A DNA stretch of 64,000 nucleotides, from positions 41,192-105,191 of the IMG/VR virus record IMGVR_UViG_3300020469_000020; one strand, 5' to 3'. Shown here piece by piece: positions 25,747-33,275 of the stretch. Each line of letters opens with the position of its first letter. Positions within the stretch are counted from its first letter, which is position 1. Made by a program: the position numbers and the translations under genes. Source of the DNA: a virus. The notes beneath the pieces were generated by a model. The model was not told the origin of the DNA, did not search any database, and saw nothing but the letters and a program-made list of their open reading frames with translations.

Positions 25747-28342
25747 CACTACACTACCAGTATTAAACGGGGGAATAGTTGAACTCAACACTACAGAACT
25801 TACTAAGAGTATTAAAGAATTAGCAGGTCAAGTAAAGGAGTTAGTTGAGGATAATAAAAAATCTTCAGAACAAGACGAAAAACAAACTCAGTCATTAGAA
25901 GCATTATCTAAAAACTTTTCTTCTAATAGAGGAGTATCTACTAGTCAAAGAAACGCAATCAACAATGCTTCCAATCCTACAAATAGAGCACAATCTTTAT
26001 TGAATCTTAGTGCTTCTGGTATCATGAGAGCAACTGCTGGTGATTTAAGGGAACGTGCCATAGACAGATTTCAAAATAATTCTCTTGTAAAATTTGGAAT
26101 GAATGCTGCTAATGCATATCGTGGATTTACTGGAAGATCGCCTGCTGGTTCAAGAAGAGAATTAACTCAATCTCAGCTTGAAGATAAAAGAGAGAATACA
26201 GAAAGACAGGAGACAACTAATGATTTGTTAAAAAAGATTTTAGAGGCTTTATCAGGCAAAGGAAGTGGAGTTTTAGATCCAAAAAAAGAAGGTGGTATAA
26301 TTTCTAGTATACTTGGTACAATTGGCTCTGCTCTTTTAATACCAAAATTACTAAAGGCGTTAGGTTTAGCAGCAATTGCTGGTTTAGGTGCATACCTTGT
26401 TGATAATGCACCAGAATTACGTTCAGTTATTAAATCCATTAAAAGTTTTATTGATATTTTTAAAACTCTTGAAATGCCAAAGGGGTTTGCCGGTTTAAAA
26501 ACTAGTTTTAAAAATATTAGCACTTGGATTAGTGAAACTACAGATAAATTATCTAAATTAAAGTTAACAAACATAACAAATGCATTTACTACAAATTTAA
26601 CAAAACTTACTGATTTTTTAAAATCTATTAAAACAAACATTTTTGAAAAATTTCCTAAAATAGATAAAATAGTTACCCCTTCATTCACGGATAAATTAAG
26701 AGCAGTTACTACATTTTTTAAAAATATATCAAATTTTATAAAAATAGATGATATGCCTTCTCCTAAAATTATGAGTGGGATTGGAACTTTAATTAAAGAT
26801 TTTGGTATCAGATTTAATTCAGTATTTGATTCTGTTAAAACTGCGGTTTCTAATTTAAAAAATTTAATTCCTAATTTACCCAAAAGTTTACTACCATCAC
26901 CTTCTTCTATTCCACCTTCAGTAATGGGTCAAGTAAAGTCGAGTGATATATTGTCTAAATCGGCAAAAACTATTGTAGATAGTGGTCCTAAATCAATATT
27001 GTCAAGGATTGGAAAGAGTGTAGGTTCTACAGGTTTAAGTGTTGCTAATAAAGGTTTGGGTATTGTTGCTGCCATCGATGTGGCTAGAAATTACATAGAG
27101 GATGATAAAGTAAGAGATAATTTAATGTTAGGTCCTGAAGAAAAACTAACAAAAGGACAAAGAATCCGATCTTCTGCCCAGCAGACTCTTGTAAATTTTG
27201 GTTTTCGTGGTGTATTATCACTAATGGGTTTAACGGATATTAACGCAAATAAACTTTTAACAGCAAAAATGGCATACGGTGGTAAATACGGGACTTGGCT
27301 TGGAGATCTTATGCTATTACGGGATATCCGTTTGGGTAACATAGATTTTTCAAATAAAAAAACAGACACTTCTAAACCAACTGAAGATAATGTTTTATCT
27401 TTGGCGGAAAGGATAATAAAAACAGAAGAAGGTTTTGAACCTGATCCTTATCCAGATGGGAACGGTTATGCTGTAGGATATGGATTTAATTTTGGTAAAG
27501 AAAATGTTCTTCCTTTAGACAGTACAAAAGGATTTAAATCAACAAATGAAAGAACAAAGGGTATGAGATTTGATGAAAAATATTTTTATAGAGGTGATGA
27601 GGGTAAATCTAGAGCATTAACTAAATTACGAAAAATAATAAAAGAAAGATATGATAGACTAAGTGCTAATAGTGTTTTTGCCAATTTAGCTGGTGAAGGT
27701 TCTGCAGTTAGAAAGGCTGTTATGTTATCACTAGCGTATCAAGTAGGTACGGATGGTGTGCTTAATAAAACAGATGGTTATGTAAAAATGCTTGAAGCCA
27801 TATCAAAAGGAGACTTTGATGCTGCTGGATATGAAATCATAAATTCTGATACATATGAGCAATCACCAGAAAGACAAGAAAAAGCCAGTAAAATGATGAA
27901 AAGTGGAATATTATTGAAAAAGGAATATCCAGAATCAGCAAGTGCTGGTAACATAGCATTTTCCAGACAAAGATTAATTGTTGGAGATTATACAGGTGTT
28001 AAACAAAATCCAGAATTGACTTTAGCATTAAGTGATCTAAGAGATAATGCAGTAGCTACTGTTCAAAAAATGAATGATAAAAATAAAAAAAATGCGATTA
28101 GAGATATAGAAATACAAAAAATAGCTTATGAAAAATCAGTGGAATTGGCAGTTAAAAAATCTCTAGATTCTGAAATGAGAATTAGAACTGCCGAGGGGAG
28201 GTCAAATGGAGGAATCAACGGTGCTACAATTCCGTTTATTAATAATGTAGTTGATAATACTCAAATCTCAAGTATAAATCAATCAGTCTTATTAAAGGAT
28301 GGTCCTATTAATAAAAATAATTCTTACTTAATGCTCAGTTAA
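25739..28342 (+). CDS. Virion-associated lysozyme-domain protein
   Basis: An 867-aa protein. N-terminal coiled coil (about residues 10-50), a hydrophobic segment with GLAAIAGLGAYLVDN (about 208-222), helical repeats to about 500, then a T4-lysozyme-like domain (about 548-730) with the catalytic Glu and Asp in KTEEGFEPDPYPDGNGYAVGYG. The Thr of T4 lysozyme (Thr26) is replaced by Ala. The context, in the baseplate hub region, suggests a tail-carried peptidoglycan hydrolase for DNA entry and not the lysis endolysin. T4 uses gp5 for this; the architecture here is different. The 3' end converges with a minus-strand gene (15-nt overlap). Confidence 0.75.
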   Translation: MPSTTLPVLNGGIVELNTTELTKSIKELAGQVKELVEDNKKSSEQDEKQTQSLEALSKNFSSNRGVSTSQRNAINNASNPTNRAQSLLNLSASGIMRATAGDLRERAIDRFQNNSLVKFGMNAANAYRGFTGRSPAGSRRELTQSQLEDKRENTERQETTNDLLKKILEALSGKGSGVLDPKKEGGIISSILGTIGSALLIPKLLKALGLAAIAGLGAYLVDNAPELRSVIKSIKSFIDIFKTLEMPKGFAGLKTSFKNISTWISETTDKLSKLKLTNITNAFTTNLTKLTDFLKSIKTNIFEKFPKIDKIVTPSFTDKLRAVTTFFKNISNFIKIDDMPSPKIMSGIGTLIKDFGIRFNSVFDSVKTAVSNLKNLIPNLPKSLLPSPSSIPPSVMGQVKSSDILSKSAKTIVDSGPKSILSRIGKSVGSTGLSVANKGLGIVAAIDVARNYIEDDKVRDNLMLGPEEKLTKGQRIRSSAQQTLVNFGFRGVLSLMGLTDINANKLLTAKMAYGGKYGTWLGDLMLLRDIRLGNIDFSNKKTDTSKPTEDNVLSLAERIIKTEEGFEPDPYPDGNGYAVGYGFNFGKENVLPLDSTKGFKSTNERTKGMRFDEKYFYRGDEGKSRALTKLRKIIKERYDRLSANSVFANLAGEGSAVRKAVMLSLAYQVGTDGVLNKTDGYVKMLEAISKGDFDAAGYEIINSDTYEQSPERQEKASKMMKSGILLKKEYPESASAGNIAFSRQRLIVGDYTGVKQNPELTLALSDLRDNAVATVQKMNDKNKKNAIRDIEIQKIAYEKSVELAVKKSLDSEMRIRTAEGRSNGGINGATIPFINNVVDNTQISSINQSVLLKDGPINKNNSYLMLS

Positions 28343-28687
28343 AACATTATCTTCAGTATCTACTATTATTACTTTTCTTCTACGTGCTTCGGTTTCAGTA
28401 AAGCCAGCACGTTCACTCCCATTCTTAACTGACTTATACATTTTATCTACAGTTTTTTTATTTCTTGGTCTGTAAATAACTTTACCGTCTTTCAATGTAT
28501 ATTTTGTCGCAACAAGTAAATTATAAAATTCATTCATTGTCAGTTTGCGTGACTTGGTTGGTGCTGATACAGTAGAAGGTTTTGAAATAGATTTCTTTTT
28601 GCTTTTAGCTTTTAGCTTTTTCTCTTCTACTGCTTCCCAAGTTACAATAATTTCAAAGTCAGTGTCTGTAAGATGATTAATAATCAT
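28328..28687 (-). CDS. Unknown basic early protein (119 aa)
   Basis: A Lys/Arg-rich 119-aa protein with a KKLKAKSKKKSISK segment and a C-terminal RRKVIIVDTEDN. No recognised family. The start overlaps the upstream gene by ATGA, so it is the last gene of an early minus-strand run from the promoter at 29227-29254. Confidence 0.6.
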   Translation of the reverse strand: MIINHLTDTDFEIIVTWEAVEEKKLKAKSKKKSISKPSTVSAPTKSRKLTMNEFYNLLVATKYTLKDGKVIYRPRNKKTVDKMYKSVKNGSERAGFTETEARRRKVIIVDTEDNVLTEH

Positions 28688-28863
28688 AGTTCACTTTCTG
28701 GCTGAGAGGCAAAACGGTCTTGTTCATTTTCATATATCCAAGCAAGAGTGTGAGCATCCCACTCTTCCTCAGTAATTTCTGGATATTCTAAAACATTAGA
28801 ATAAATGTTAAAGTCTTCCAATTCTATAGGATTAACATTAGGTTTAGTTTGATGAATACTCAT
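28684..28863 (-). CDS. Unknown small acidic protein (59 aa)
   Basis: A 59-aa acidic protein (MSIHQTKPNVNPIELEDF...). ATGA overlaps link it on both sides: its stop is embedded in the next start (28684-28687) and its start in the previous stop (28860-28863). Function unknown. The double coupling makes it convincing despite its size. Confidence 0.65.
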   Translation of the reverse strand: MSIHQTKPNVNPIELEDFNIYSNVLEYPEITEEEWDAHTLAWIYENEQDRFASQPESEL

Positions 28864-29183
28864 TTTATTCTCCCAATGAGGTATTGGCGGCGTGTGTCAT
28901 CACTTCCTTCAAAAGCGGCGACTTGTTCTTCAACTTTGTCGGTCAACTTTGAATAGTTACAACCCCAAGCATATGGCTTGATGGCTTCCCCATTCTTGTC
29001 AATGTAGCGAAAGCCTTGATACTGACCTGTTGAAAACAGAATTTGCTCAATGGCAGCACAGATGCCTTGGCGAAATGCTCTACCCTCTGTTCTATCCAAA
29101 TCTACCCCAAAATCAGAGTTGAGCAGGTTCTTGTTCAACTGGTTGACTGTCTCTGCTACTGAAATTGTCTTGCGCTTTGACAT
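28860..29183 (-). CDS. Conserved small phage protein (107 aa), early
   Basis: The ATG at 29183 was chosen because the promoter at 29227-29254 would start RNA near 29220, leaving a short leader. The sequence contains RAFRQGICAAIEQILFSTGQ, then QGFRYIDKNG and DDTRRQYLIGRI, a pattern seen in conserved small proteins of unrelated phages as I recall. Function unknown. Base composition looks less AT-rich than the virion genes. Confidence 0.65.
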   Translation of the reverse strand: MSKRKTISVAETVNQLNKNLLNSDFGVDLDRTEGRAFRQGICAAIEQILFSTGQYQGFRYIDKNGEAIKPYAWGCNYSKLTDKVEEQVAAFEGSDDTRRQYLIGRIK

Positions 29184-29226
29184 TGCGATTCTCGCTGAAG
29201 GTTTATGTCTCACTCACTCTGATCAG

Positions 29227-29254
29227 ATCATAACAGACTTGACGATAATGTCAA
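29227..29254 (-). promoter_or_regulatory. Early sigma70-like promoter, paired-GATC type
   Basis: -35 TTGACA (29249-29254), 16-bp spacer, -10 TATGAT (29227-29232) on the minus strand, followed by CTGATC so that two GATC sites 5 bp apart span the -10/start region. It drives the 107-, 59- and 119-aa genes. Confidence 0.8.
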
Positions 29255-29264
29255 GTCTTTTTTT
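29235..29264 (+). terminator. Plus-strand intrinsic terminator overlapping the early promoter
   Basis: Perfect 9-bp stem AGACTTGAC/GTCAAGTCT (29235-29243 and 29250-29258), 6-nt loop, then six T. It would stop plus-strand read-through from the lysozyme gene, while the same bases hold the minus-strand -35. No plus-strand gene lies just before it. Confidence 0.55.
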
Positions 29265-29271
29265 AAGATTT

Positions 29272-29664
29272 TTATAGAGTTGCGATTGCTGCTTCTACTT
29301 CTTCGAAGATTTCTTTGCCGGCCGGAATGTAGGGATTGATACCATTGTTGAAGCAGATGTAATCCGCATTCTCAGGGCTCTCATCGTAGCCCTGTGCTTG
29401 GAGCATCCAACGGATTGCGGTGGTTCGGTTGGCAGCACCTTGCCGAAGGAAGGTTGTGATTTCATCGTTGAAGAGAGTGATGCACTTGGCATCAATCATC
29501 TTCTCATGCTCAACAGCCTCATCAACTAGCGGTTGCAGGCGATCGATCTCTGCGAGAAGTTCTGTCTCGGTTTGGGAGTTGAACTGGGCGAGTGAGGGAC
29601 GAAAGCCTGCAATTTCTTTGTTCATATCGCTGATGATTTGTAGAAGGTCATCTCGCTTGTTCAT
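29272..29664 (-). CDS. Unknown early protein (130 aa)
   Basis: The start at 29664 (MNKRDDLL) was chosen over an upstream reading because that would begin inside the promoter -10 element. The N-terminal half is a coiled coil (to about residue 65), followed by AANRTTAIRWMLQAQGYD and DYICFNNGINPY. Family not recognised. A single-gene unit with its own promoter at 29713-29740 and a leader that is duplicated ahead of the next gene. Confidence 0.65.
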   Translation of the reverse strand: MNKRDDLLQIISDMNKEIAGFRPSLAQFNSQTETELLAEIDRLQPLVDEAVEHEKMIDAKCITLFNDEITTFLRQGAANRTTAIRWMLQAQGYDESPENADYICFNNGINPYIPAGKEIFEEVEAAIATL

Positions 29665-29686
29665 AGTCAGTCTCACTGAGGTTGCT

Positions 29687-29741
29687 GTTGCTGTCTCAAT
29701 CACTATGATCAGATCTTAGCACATCTGAAGAAAAAGTCAAG
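29687..29741. repeat. 55-bp direct repeat, copy 1 (promoter plus leader)
   Basis: Identical base for base to 29927-29981. It covers the -35, -10, paired GATC and the first part of the 5' leader, so the whole regulatory cassette was duplicated while the downstream genes differ. Confidence 0.9.
29713..29740 (-). promoter_or_regulatory. Early sigma70-like promoter, paired-GATC type
   Basis: -35 TTGACT (29735-29740), 16-bp spacer, -10 TAAGAT (29713-29718), then CTGATCA. Drives the 130-aa gene. Confidence 0.8.
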
Positions 29742-29748
29742 CACTTTT

Positions 29749-29910
29749 TTAAATATTTTTTGGCTTGAAGGTCACTTCTGAGAATCGTCCTGTGCTTTCC
29801 CATAAAGCTGAGATATTTCTTGCTGCAACGATTCCTTTGACTTCTGTCACATCAAGCAATTGTCTGTTTGCGTAGCCGTAGATTGTGAACTTCTTGTTTC
29901 TTGCTGTCAT
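29749..29910 (-). CDS. Unknown 53-aa early protein
   Basis: Begins MTARNKKFTIYGYANRQL at 29910. An upstream in-frame reading would start in the promoter and was rejected. A beta-rich small protein with TEVKGIVAARNISALW in the middle. Function unknown. A monocistronic unit between two copies of the 55-bp promoter repeat, a layout typical of early host-takeover genes. Confidence 0.55.
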   Translation of the reverse strand: MTARNKKFTIYGYANRQLLDVTEVKGIVAARNISALWESTGRFSEVTFKPKNI

Positions 29911-29926
29911 GCTGAATCTCGTTGGA

Positions 29927-29981
29927 GTTGCTGTCTCAATCACTATGATCAGATCTTAGCACATCTGAAGAAAAAGTCAAG
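29927..29981. repeat. 55-bp direct repeat, copy 2 (promoter plus leader)
   Basis: Perfect copy of 29687-29741 at a 240-bp distance, ahead of the 53-aa gene. Confidence 0.9.
29953..29980 (-). promoter_or_regulatory. Early sigma70-like promoter, paired-GATC type
   Basis: -35 TTGACT (29975-29980), 16-bp spacer, -10 TAAGAT (29953-29958), then CTGATCA. Drives the 53-aa gene. Confidence 0.8.
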
Positions 29982-29989
29982 GGATTTTT

Positions 29990-30229
29990 TTAATTTGTTC
30001 CTAAAGCACTAAGTTCGTTCTCAAGTGCCTCAAGGTCATTTAAGTCATCACCACTCATTGCCATTCTTTCAAGAATTTTTTCAACTTTATCTTGATCAAC
30101 ATTTGTGTGTTTGTCAGCCAATTCAAAGGCTCTTTCTTCTACTTTCTTTTTCATTTCTGTTGTCAACGGCTTGTTTCCTTCGTTAACTATGCGGTGTACA
30201 TCTTGAACAAGTTTTTTACTGATTTCCAT
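29990..30229 (-). CDS. Unknown helical 79-aa protein with late promoter
   Basis: An all-helical acidic protein (MEISKKLVQDVHRIVNEGNK..., ending DLEALENELSALGTN). No family recognised. Unlike its early neighbours it has a late-type GATAAATA box 39 nt upstream and a leader hairpin (AAGTGTAA/TTACACTT, 30244-30267), so it may be expressed late or at both times. Confidence 0.6.
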   Translation of the reverse strand: MEISKKLVQDVHRIVNEGNKPLTTEMKKKVEERAFELADKHTNVDQDKVEKILERMAMSGDDLNDLEALENELSALGTN

Positions 30230-30266
30230 TAGTTTTTCCTTATAAGTGTAAATAAATAATTACACT

Positions 30267-30428
30267 TTATTTATCTATTTCTTTTAGTTTCCCAAGAAGC
30301 ATCAAGACCATTGTTTGAAACTGCTCGGATATTTCTTTCTCCTTGACCAACTTCTCTTGCATTTCTTCCATTGCGTCTTTCCATCCTGCGGTATAGACTT
30401 TATCGTAATCAAAATTTTGCTTTGCCAT
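30267..30428 (-). CDS. Unknown 53-aa helical protein
   Basis: MAKQNFDYDKVYTAGWKD start, then a long charged helix MEEMQEKLVKEKEISEQFQT and a hydrophobic VLMLLGKLKEI end. The ATG is at 30428. It lies 27 nt after the 91-aa gene and is probably co-transcribed from the promoter at 30776-30803. No known function. Confidence 0.55.
   Translation of the reverse strand: MAKQNFDYDKVYTAGWKDAMEEMQEKLVKEKEISEQFQTMVLMLLGKLKEIDK
30268..30275 (-). promoter_or_regulatory. Late promoter box (GATAAATA) ahead of the 79-aa gene
   Basis: Minus-strand GATAAATA, 39 nt from the 79-aa start, inside the end of the 53-aa gene. Followed by an 8-bp perfect inverted repeat in the leader. Confidence 0.45.
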
Positions 30429-30455
30429 GATTAATCTCGGTTAGAGTAAAGTTTT

Positions 30456-30731
30456 TCAACAATCTGGATCAAAATCATGCCATTCTTGAAGTTCAGATGG
30501 TTGTCCATCATCTTCATCATCATTTTCATCATGCCTATAACAATCTGCTTCCGTGGCAATGACAAGACCGTTTAAATTTTTGAAAAGATTATTTACTTCT
30601 TCATCGGCCCAATCATCTGCAAGATATCCTTTTAAAATACTCTGGGCTTCTTCAATCATTTCAAGGTCACCAGTATCTATTGCTCTTGTGACTAAGGGGA
30701 GGATTTCATTGACTATTGATATGGGAAGCAT
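30456..30731 (-). CDS. Unknown acidic early protein (91 aa)
   Basis: A 91-aa protein with helical N-terminal half (IVNEILPLVTRAIDTGDLEM) and a very acidic C-terminus (RHDENDDEDDG). Such acidity occurs in DNA-mimic and RNA-polymerase-binding early proteins, but that is only a thought. It has an own strong paired-GATC promoter. Confidence 0.6.
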   Translation of the reverse strand: MLPISIVNEILPLVTRAIDTGDLEMIEEAQSILKGYLADDWADEEVNNLFKNLNGLVIATEADCYRHDENDDEDDGQPSELQEWHDFDPDC

Positions 30732-30775
30732 GAGGAATCTCTTTGGAGGGTTGCTGTCTCAATCACTATGATCAG

Positions 30776-30803
30776 ATCTTACCATCTCTGACAGAAAAGT
30801 CAA
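30776..30803 (-). promoter_or_regulatory. Early sigma70-like promoter, paired-GATC type
   Basis: -35 TTGACT (30798-30803), 16-bp spacer, -10 TAAGAT (30776-30781), then CTGATCA and the same leader start as the 55-bp repeats. A palindrome TCCGAATAAATTCGGA lies just upstream of the -35 (30811-30826). Confidence 0.8.
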
Positions 30804-30835
30804 GGGATATTCCGAATAAATTCGGATTTCCCAAA

Positions 30836-31225
30836 TCAGCAAGAACCATAGTATTCTGAATTTATTTCATTTTTTCCAAAGAGGAATTTTTTTAGGTCAT
30901 GCTCTTCATTGGTATTATGATTATATACAATCCATTTACCATCTTCATATAGATAGCTATAATCTATATGCATAGAACCGTCATTTGAAAAGTAATCTTC
31001 TCTAACATCAACATAAACATCTTCACGATATGCGGTTAATGCAGTGCTTTCAATTGTATCTTTTAATGAAGATATACCACCTAAATCTAATAATTTATCT
31101 AATTCTTTTTCTCCATAATGATTTAATAGAGTTTGACCAACTCCTTCTGGATAGCCATCATAATGACAGTAAATTGAACGTACACTATTGTTAATCATTT
31201 TACCAATGTATGACCGAGTTGACAT
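30836..31225 (-). CDS. Conserved small phage protein (MSTRSYIG family)
   Basis: A 129-aa protein starting MSTRSYIGKMI with YCHYDGYPEGVGQTLLNHY (about residues 19-37). This opening is shared by a widespread family of uncharacterised phage and plasmid proteins as I recall it. Function unknown. It is the last gene of the run from the promoter at 31657-31684. Confidence 0.75.
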   Translation of the reverse strand: MSTRSYIGKMINNSVRSIYCHYDGYPEGVGQTLLNHYGEKELDKLLDLGGISSLKDTIESTALTAYREDVYVDVREDYFSNDGSMHIDYSYLYEDGKWIVYNHNTNEEHDLKKFLFGKNEINSEYYGSC

Positions 31226-31237
31226 ATAAACTCCTAA

Positions 31238-31330
31238 TTAAATAAGTGCGGCTTCTATAAAAGGAAACGTAATTAAAAAAACAGAAATACTAAAAATCCA
31301 CAAACCAAGATTTTTTAAATCATTTCTCAT
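31238..31330 (-). CDS. 30-aa single-TM small protein
   Basis: MRNDLKNLGLWIFSISVF then a hydrophobic end: one predicted TM helix (about residues 8-27). AAAAGG lies 5 nt ahead of the ATG. It fills the gap between two genes of one transcript. Small and unproven. Confidence 0.45.
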   Translation of the reverse strand: MRNDLKNLGLWIFSISVFLITFPFIEAALI

Positions 31331-31332
31331 AT

Positions 31333-31611
31333 TTACCTTTTCTCAATATAAACAGCAACATATGCCGCTTTGTCTAAAGGAATAGAACACCGATACTCAC
31401 GATTGTAACTTTCATGCATTTTTCTTGGACCTCTACCTCTTCTACGAACATGATATCTTCCAGGATTAATGCTTTTAATTTCTTCAACAAGCTCATGAAT
31501 ATCTTCTAGTTCATCCCAAGAATGACGTTCATCAACTTTAACTGATCGGTTATCGTGTAGATAATAATTAACTAGGTGGGAAACAAAAGATGCAGAAGAT
31601 TTTTCTTTCAT
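31333..31611 (-). CDS. Unknown basic early protein (92 aa)
   Basis: The ATG at 31611 was preferred to an upstream GTG, which would leave almost no leader after the promoter. It contains HLVNYYLHDNRSVKVDERHS and an Arg-rich YHVRRRGRGPRKMHESY, which suggests nucleic-acid binding. Family not recognised. Confidence 0.55.
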   Translation of the reverse strand: MKEKSSASFVSHLVNYYLHDNRSVKVDERHSWDELEDIHELVEEIKSINPGRYHVRRRGRGPRKMHESYNREYRCSIPLDKAAYVAVYIEKR

Positions 31612-31656
31612 ATTGTCTCTATTGGGTAAGAAATCAATCACTCATTCAATAAGATC

Positions 31657-31684
31657 AGTATATCAGATAGGAAGGAAATGTCAA
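31657..31684 (-). promoter_or_regulatory. Early sigma70-like promoter
   Basis: -35 TTGACA (31679-31684), 16-bp spacer, -10 TATACT (31657-31662), followed by GATC (one copy only). Drives the 92-, 30- and 129-aa genes. Confidence 0.8.
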
Positions 31685-31715
31685 GGGGAAAATGCCCCAT
31701 TTTTTCTATGGGGCA
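31685..31715 (-). terminator. Intrinsic terminator after the 100-aa gene
   Basis: Stem TGCCCCAT/ATGGGGCA (31693-31700 and 31708-31715) with a 7-nt loop; on the minus strand it is followed by TTTT. It separates the lipoprotein operon from the next promoter. Confidence 0.7.
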
Positions 31716-31721
31716 GGAATT

Positions 31722-32024
31722 TTAGAAATTGACTACATACTGAGGAGTATCATAACCACTTTGGAGGAGGTCAACTACAGCAGACAAATACATAGTTTGA
31801 TCTTCTGCATTATTTGTAGTTCCAAACCCAATTGAACTTGGGGTAACAGAAGCCGAGCTTCCTTTCACATAACCAGACTGATTCAAGGCATCATCAATGT
31901 AGTAATAAACTTCATCGGCATCATCTGGCTGCAAATCATTAACATCAATAACAGCATCACCCGTTTGTTCCCGCATATTATTCATTTGACTAACTACGGT
32001 AGTAAGTGAAGTTGACATAGCCAT
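31722..32024 (-). CDS. Unknown 100-aa protein
   Basis: A 100-aa acidic protein with a strong AAGGAG site 6-7 nt ahead of the ATG. DLQPDDADEVYYYIDDALNQ in the middle and a Ser/Gly-rich stretch. Not recognised. It is the last gene of the lipoprotein operon (33044 to 31722) before an intrinsic terminator. Confidence 0.6.
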   Translation of the reverse strand: MAMSTSLTTVVSQMNNMREQTGDAVIDVNDLQPDDADEVYYYIDDALNQSGYVKGSSASVTPSSIGFGTTNNAEDQTMYLSAVVDLLQSGYDTPQYVVNF

Positions 32025-32035
32025 AAATTTCTCCT

Positions 32036-32512
32036 TTATTTAAAAGAAAGTAGATTTTTGATTTCAACAAACCATCTTGTAAAATCAAACCAATCTTCCG
32101 AAGGAAGAACTTGAAGAAGAACGAATACACGATGCAAACCAGATACTCTCTCTTCTTCACCAAAAGAATCTTTAATCACAATTTCACCAAAATCATTTGA
32201 AGACTTTATTGTAGAAAATTCTTCAGAAGTGACTTTTCCATTATATGCTTTTTCAATATAAGTTGTTTCAATCTCGGTATTTTGCATAACATTAATCTTA
32301 TTTAAACCATCAAGAAATGCTGATTGAAACGCATCATATTTATTTTCAAACCATTCGCTTTCCCCAATCACAAATGTATCATTATCTATACTGTACACTA
32401 ATCTTTCAGTCCATGATGGATTAGCATACACGGGAAAAGCTATGGTTGTTGATAAAAAATTAAAGGTCATCAACAGAGGCAACACTACCTTGCGGTTGAT
32501 TAGATTTTTCAT
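32036..32512 (-). CDS. Exported protein paired with the lipoprotein
   Basis: A 158-aa protein with a signal peptide (LINRKVVLPLLMTFNFLSTT, cleavage near YANP at about residue 31). The mature part contains FENKYDAFQSAFLDGLNKIN and a DFTRWFVEIKNLL tail. Family not recognised. It overlaps the upstream lipoprotein gene by 53 nt, so the two are probably translated together and act in the same compartment. Confidence 0.6.
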   Translation of the reverse strand: MKNLINRKVVLPLLMTFNFLSTTIAFPVYANPSWTERLVYSIDNDTFVIGESEWFENKYDAFQSAFLDGLNKINVMQNTEIETTYIEKAYNGKVTSEEFSTIKSSNDFGEIVIKDSFGEEERVSGLHRVFVLLQVLPSEDWFDFTRWFVEIKNLLSFK

Positions 32513-33044
32513 AAGAATTTTTAACCATCTTTGCTGCTGTTTTCATTGATTTTTTAGAAACACGGACTACAGCAAAAGCCGTATATCCGATTACTTCTTC
32601 ATCATCAATGTTTACTTCAACATAGGATTCATGAGGAGCAATTGTAGAAATAATAGAATTGCTCACGGTTTTAGAAACTTCTTTTGAAGCGGTGCTTTGC
32701 TTGATAGTGTTTGTGCTAGTGCTATTAGCAACAAGCATTTCAGAAAATTCAACATTCAATTGTTGAGTTACATACTCACTCAAACGGAATGACGCATCAC
32801 GGTAAGCATGTTTTTTTGCTTCACGTTCTGTATCATAAACCATTGACTGACCAACCTGAAAGATATAGTCATCTTCTTCCCAAAGACCTTTGTTTGCCCA
32901 ATCTGGTCGGTTTTCTTTTAGTTCTTGTTGATAAGCAAGTTGCTCTAATGGATTGCTTGGATCATTAGGCAAAGCAATACTACCTGAACATGATGCAACA
33001 GAAAGAGCAACAGCAGTAAGAGCAATCATGAATAGACTTCTCAT
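32460..33044 (-). CDS. LPP20-like lipoprotein
   Basis: A 194-aa lipoprotein; the ATG at 33044 was chosen because GAGG lies 6 nt upstream. Signal with lipobox SVASC at about residues 15-19 (LTAVALSVASCSG). The mature region has FQVGQSMVYDTEREAKKHAYR and a following DASFRLSEYV stretch. This GxS...EAxxxAxxxA pattern resembles LPP20/LpoB-type lipoproteins. It would be anchored in the envelope. Expressed from a strong sigma70-type promoter, so probably early: superinfection exclusion or envelope alteration are possible roles but not shown. Confidence 0.65.
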   Translation of the reverse strand: MRSLFMIALTAVALSVASCSGSIALPNDPSNPLEQLAYQQELKENRPDWANKGLWEEDDYIFQVGQSMVYDTEREAKKHAYRDASFRLSEYVTQQLNVEFSEMLVANSTSTNTIKQSTASKEVSKTVSNSIISTIAPHESYVEVNIDDEEVIGYTAFAVVRVSKKSMKTAAKMVKNSYEKSNQPQGSVASVDDL

Positions 33045-33106
33045 TTCATACCTCATCATTGAGTTGAAGAATCTGACAAGACACTCTTGTCAACTAATAT
33101 AATAAT

Positions 33107-33135
33107 AGTATAGCAGAAACAAAATCAAAAGTCAA
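33107..33135 (-). promoter_or_regulatory. Early sigma70-like promoter of the lipoprotein operon
   Basis: -35 TTGACT (33130-33135), 17-bp spacer, -10 TATACT (33107-33112) with GC ahead (GCTATACT). A perfect inverted repeat TGACAAG-ACACT-CTTGTCA (33074-33092) lies in the leader and may be an operator or hairpin. Confidence 0.8.
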
Positions 33136-33250
33136 GTTTTTTATTTTTTCTACGGTCTTTTTTTGAATATTTCTTGGAATTTTCTTTTTTCTCAGCATAC
33201 CTTGAGCGCATGAGAAGAGCATAATTTTTTCCAAGTCTGACTTTCTTCAC
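33125..33250 (-). CDS. 41-aa very basic small protein
   Basis: GTG start at 33250 with a perfect AAGGAGG 5 nt upstream. The protein MKKVRLGKNYALLMRSRY is followed by a Lys/Arg tail, 16 or more basic residues in 41. Its stop lies inside the promoter of the lipoprotein operon. It has its own promoter at 33276-33303. Nucleic-acid binding is plausible; no family known. Confidence 0.6.
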   Translation of the reverse strand: MKKVRLGKNYALLMRSRYAEKKENSKKYSKKDRRKNKKLDF

Positions 33251-33275
33251 AGTTCCTCCTTAATTGTTAAATACC

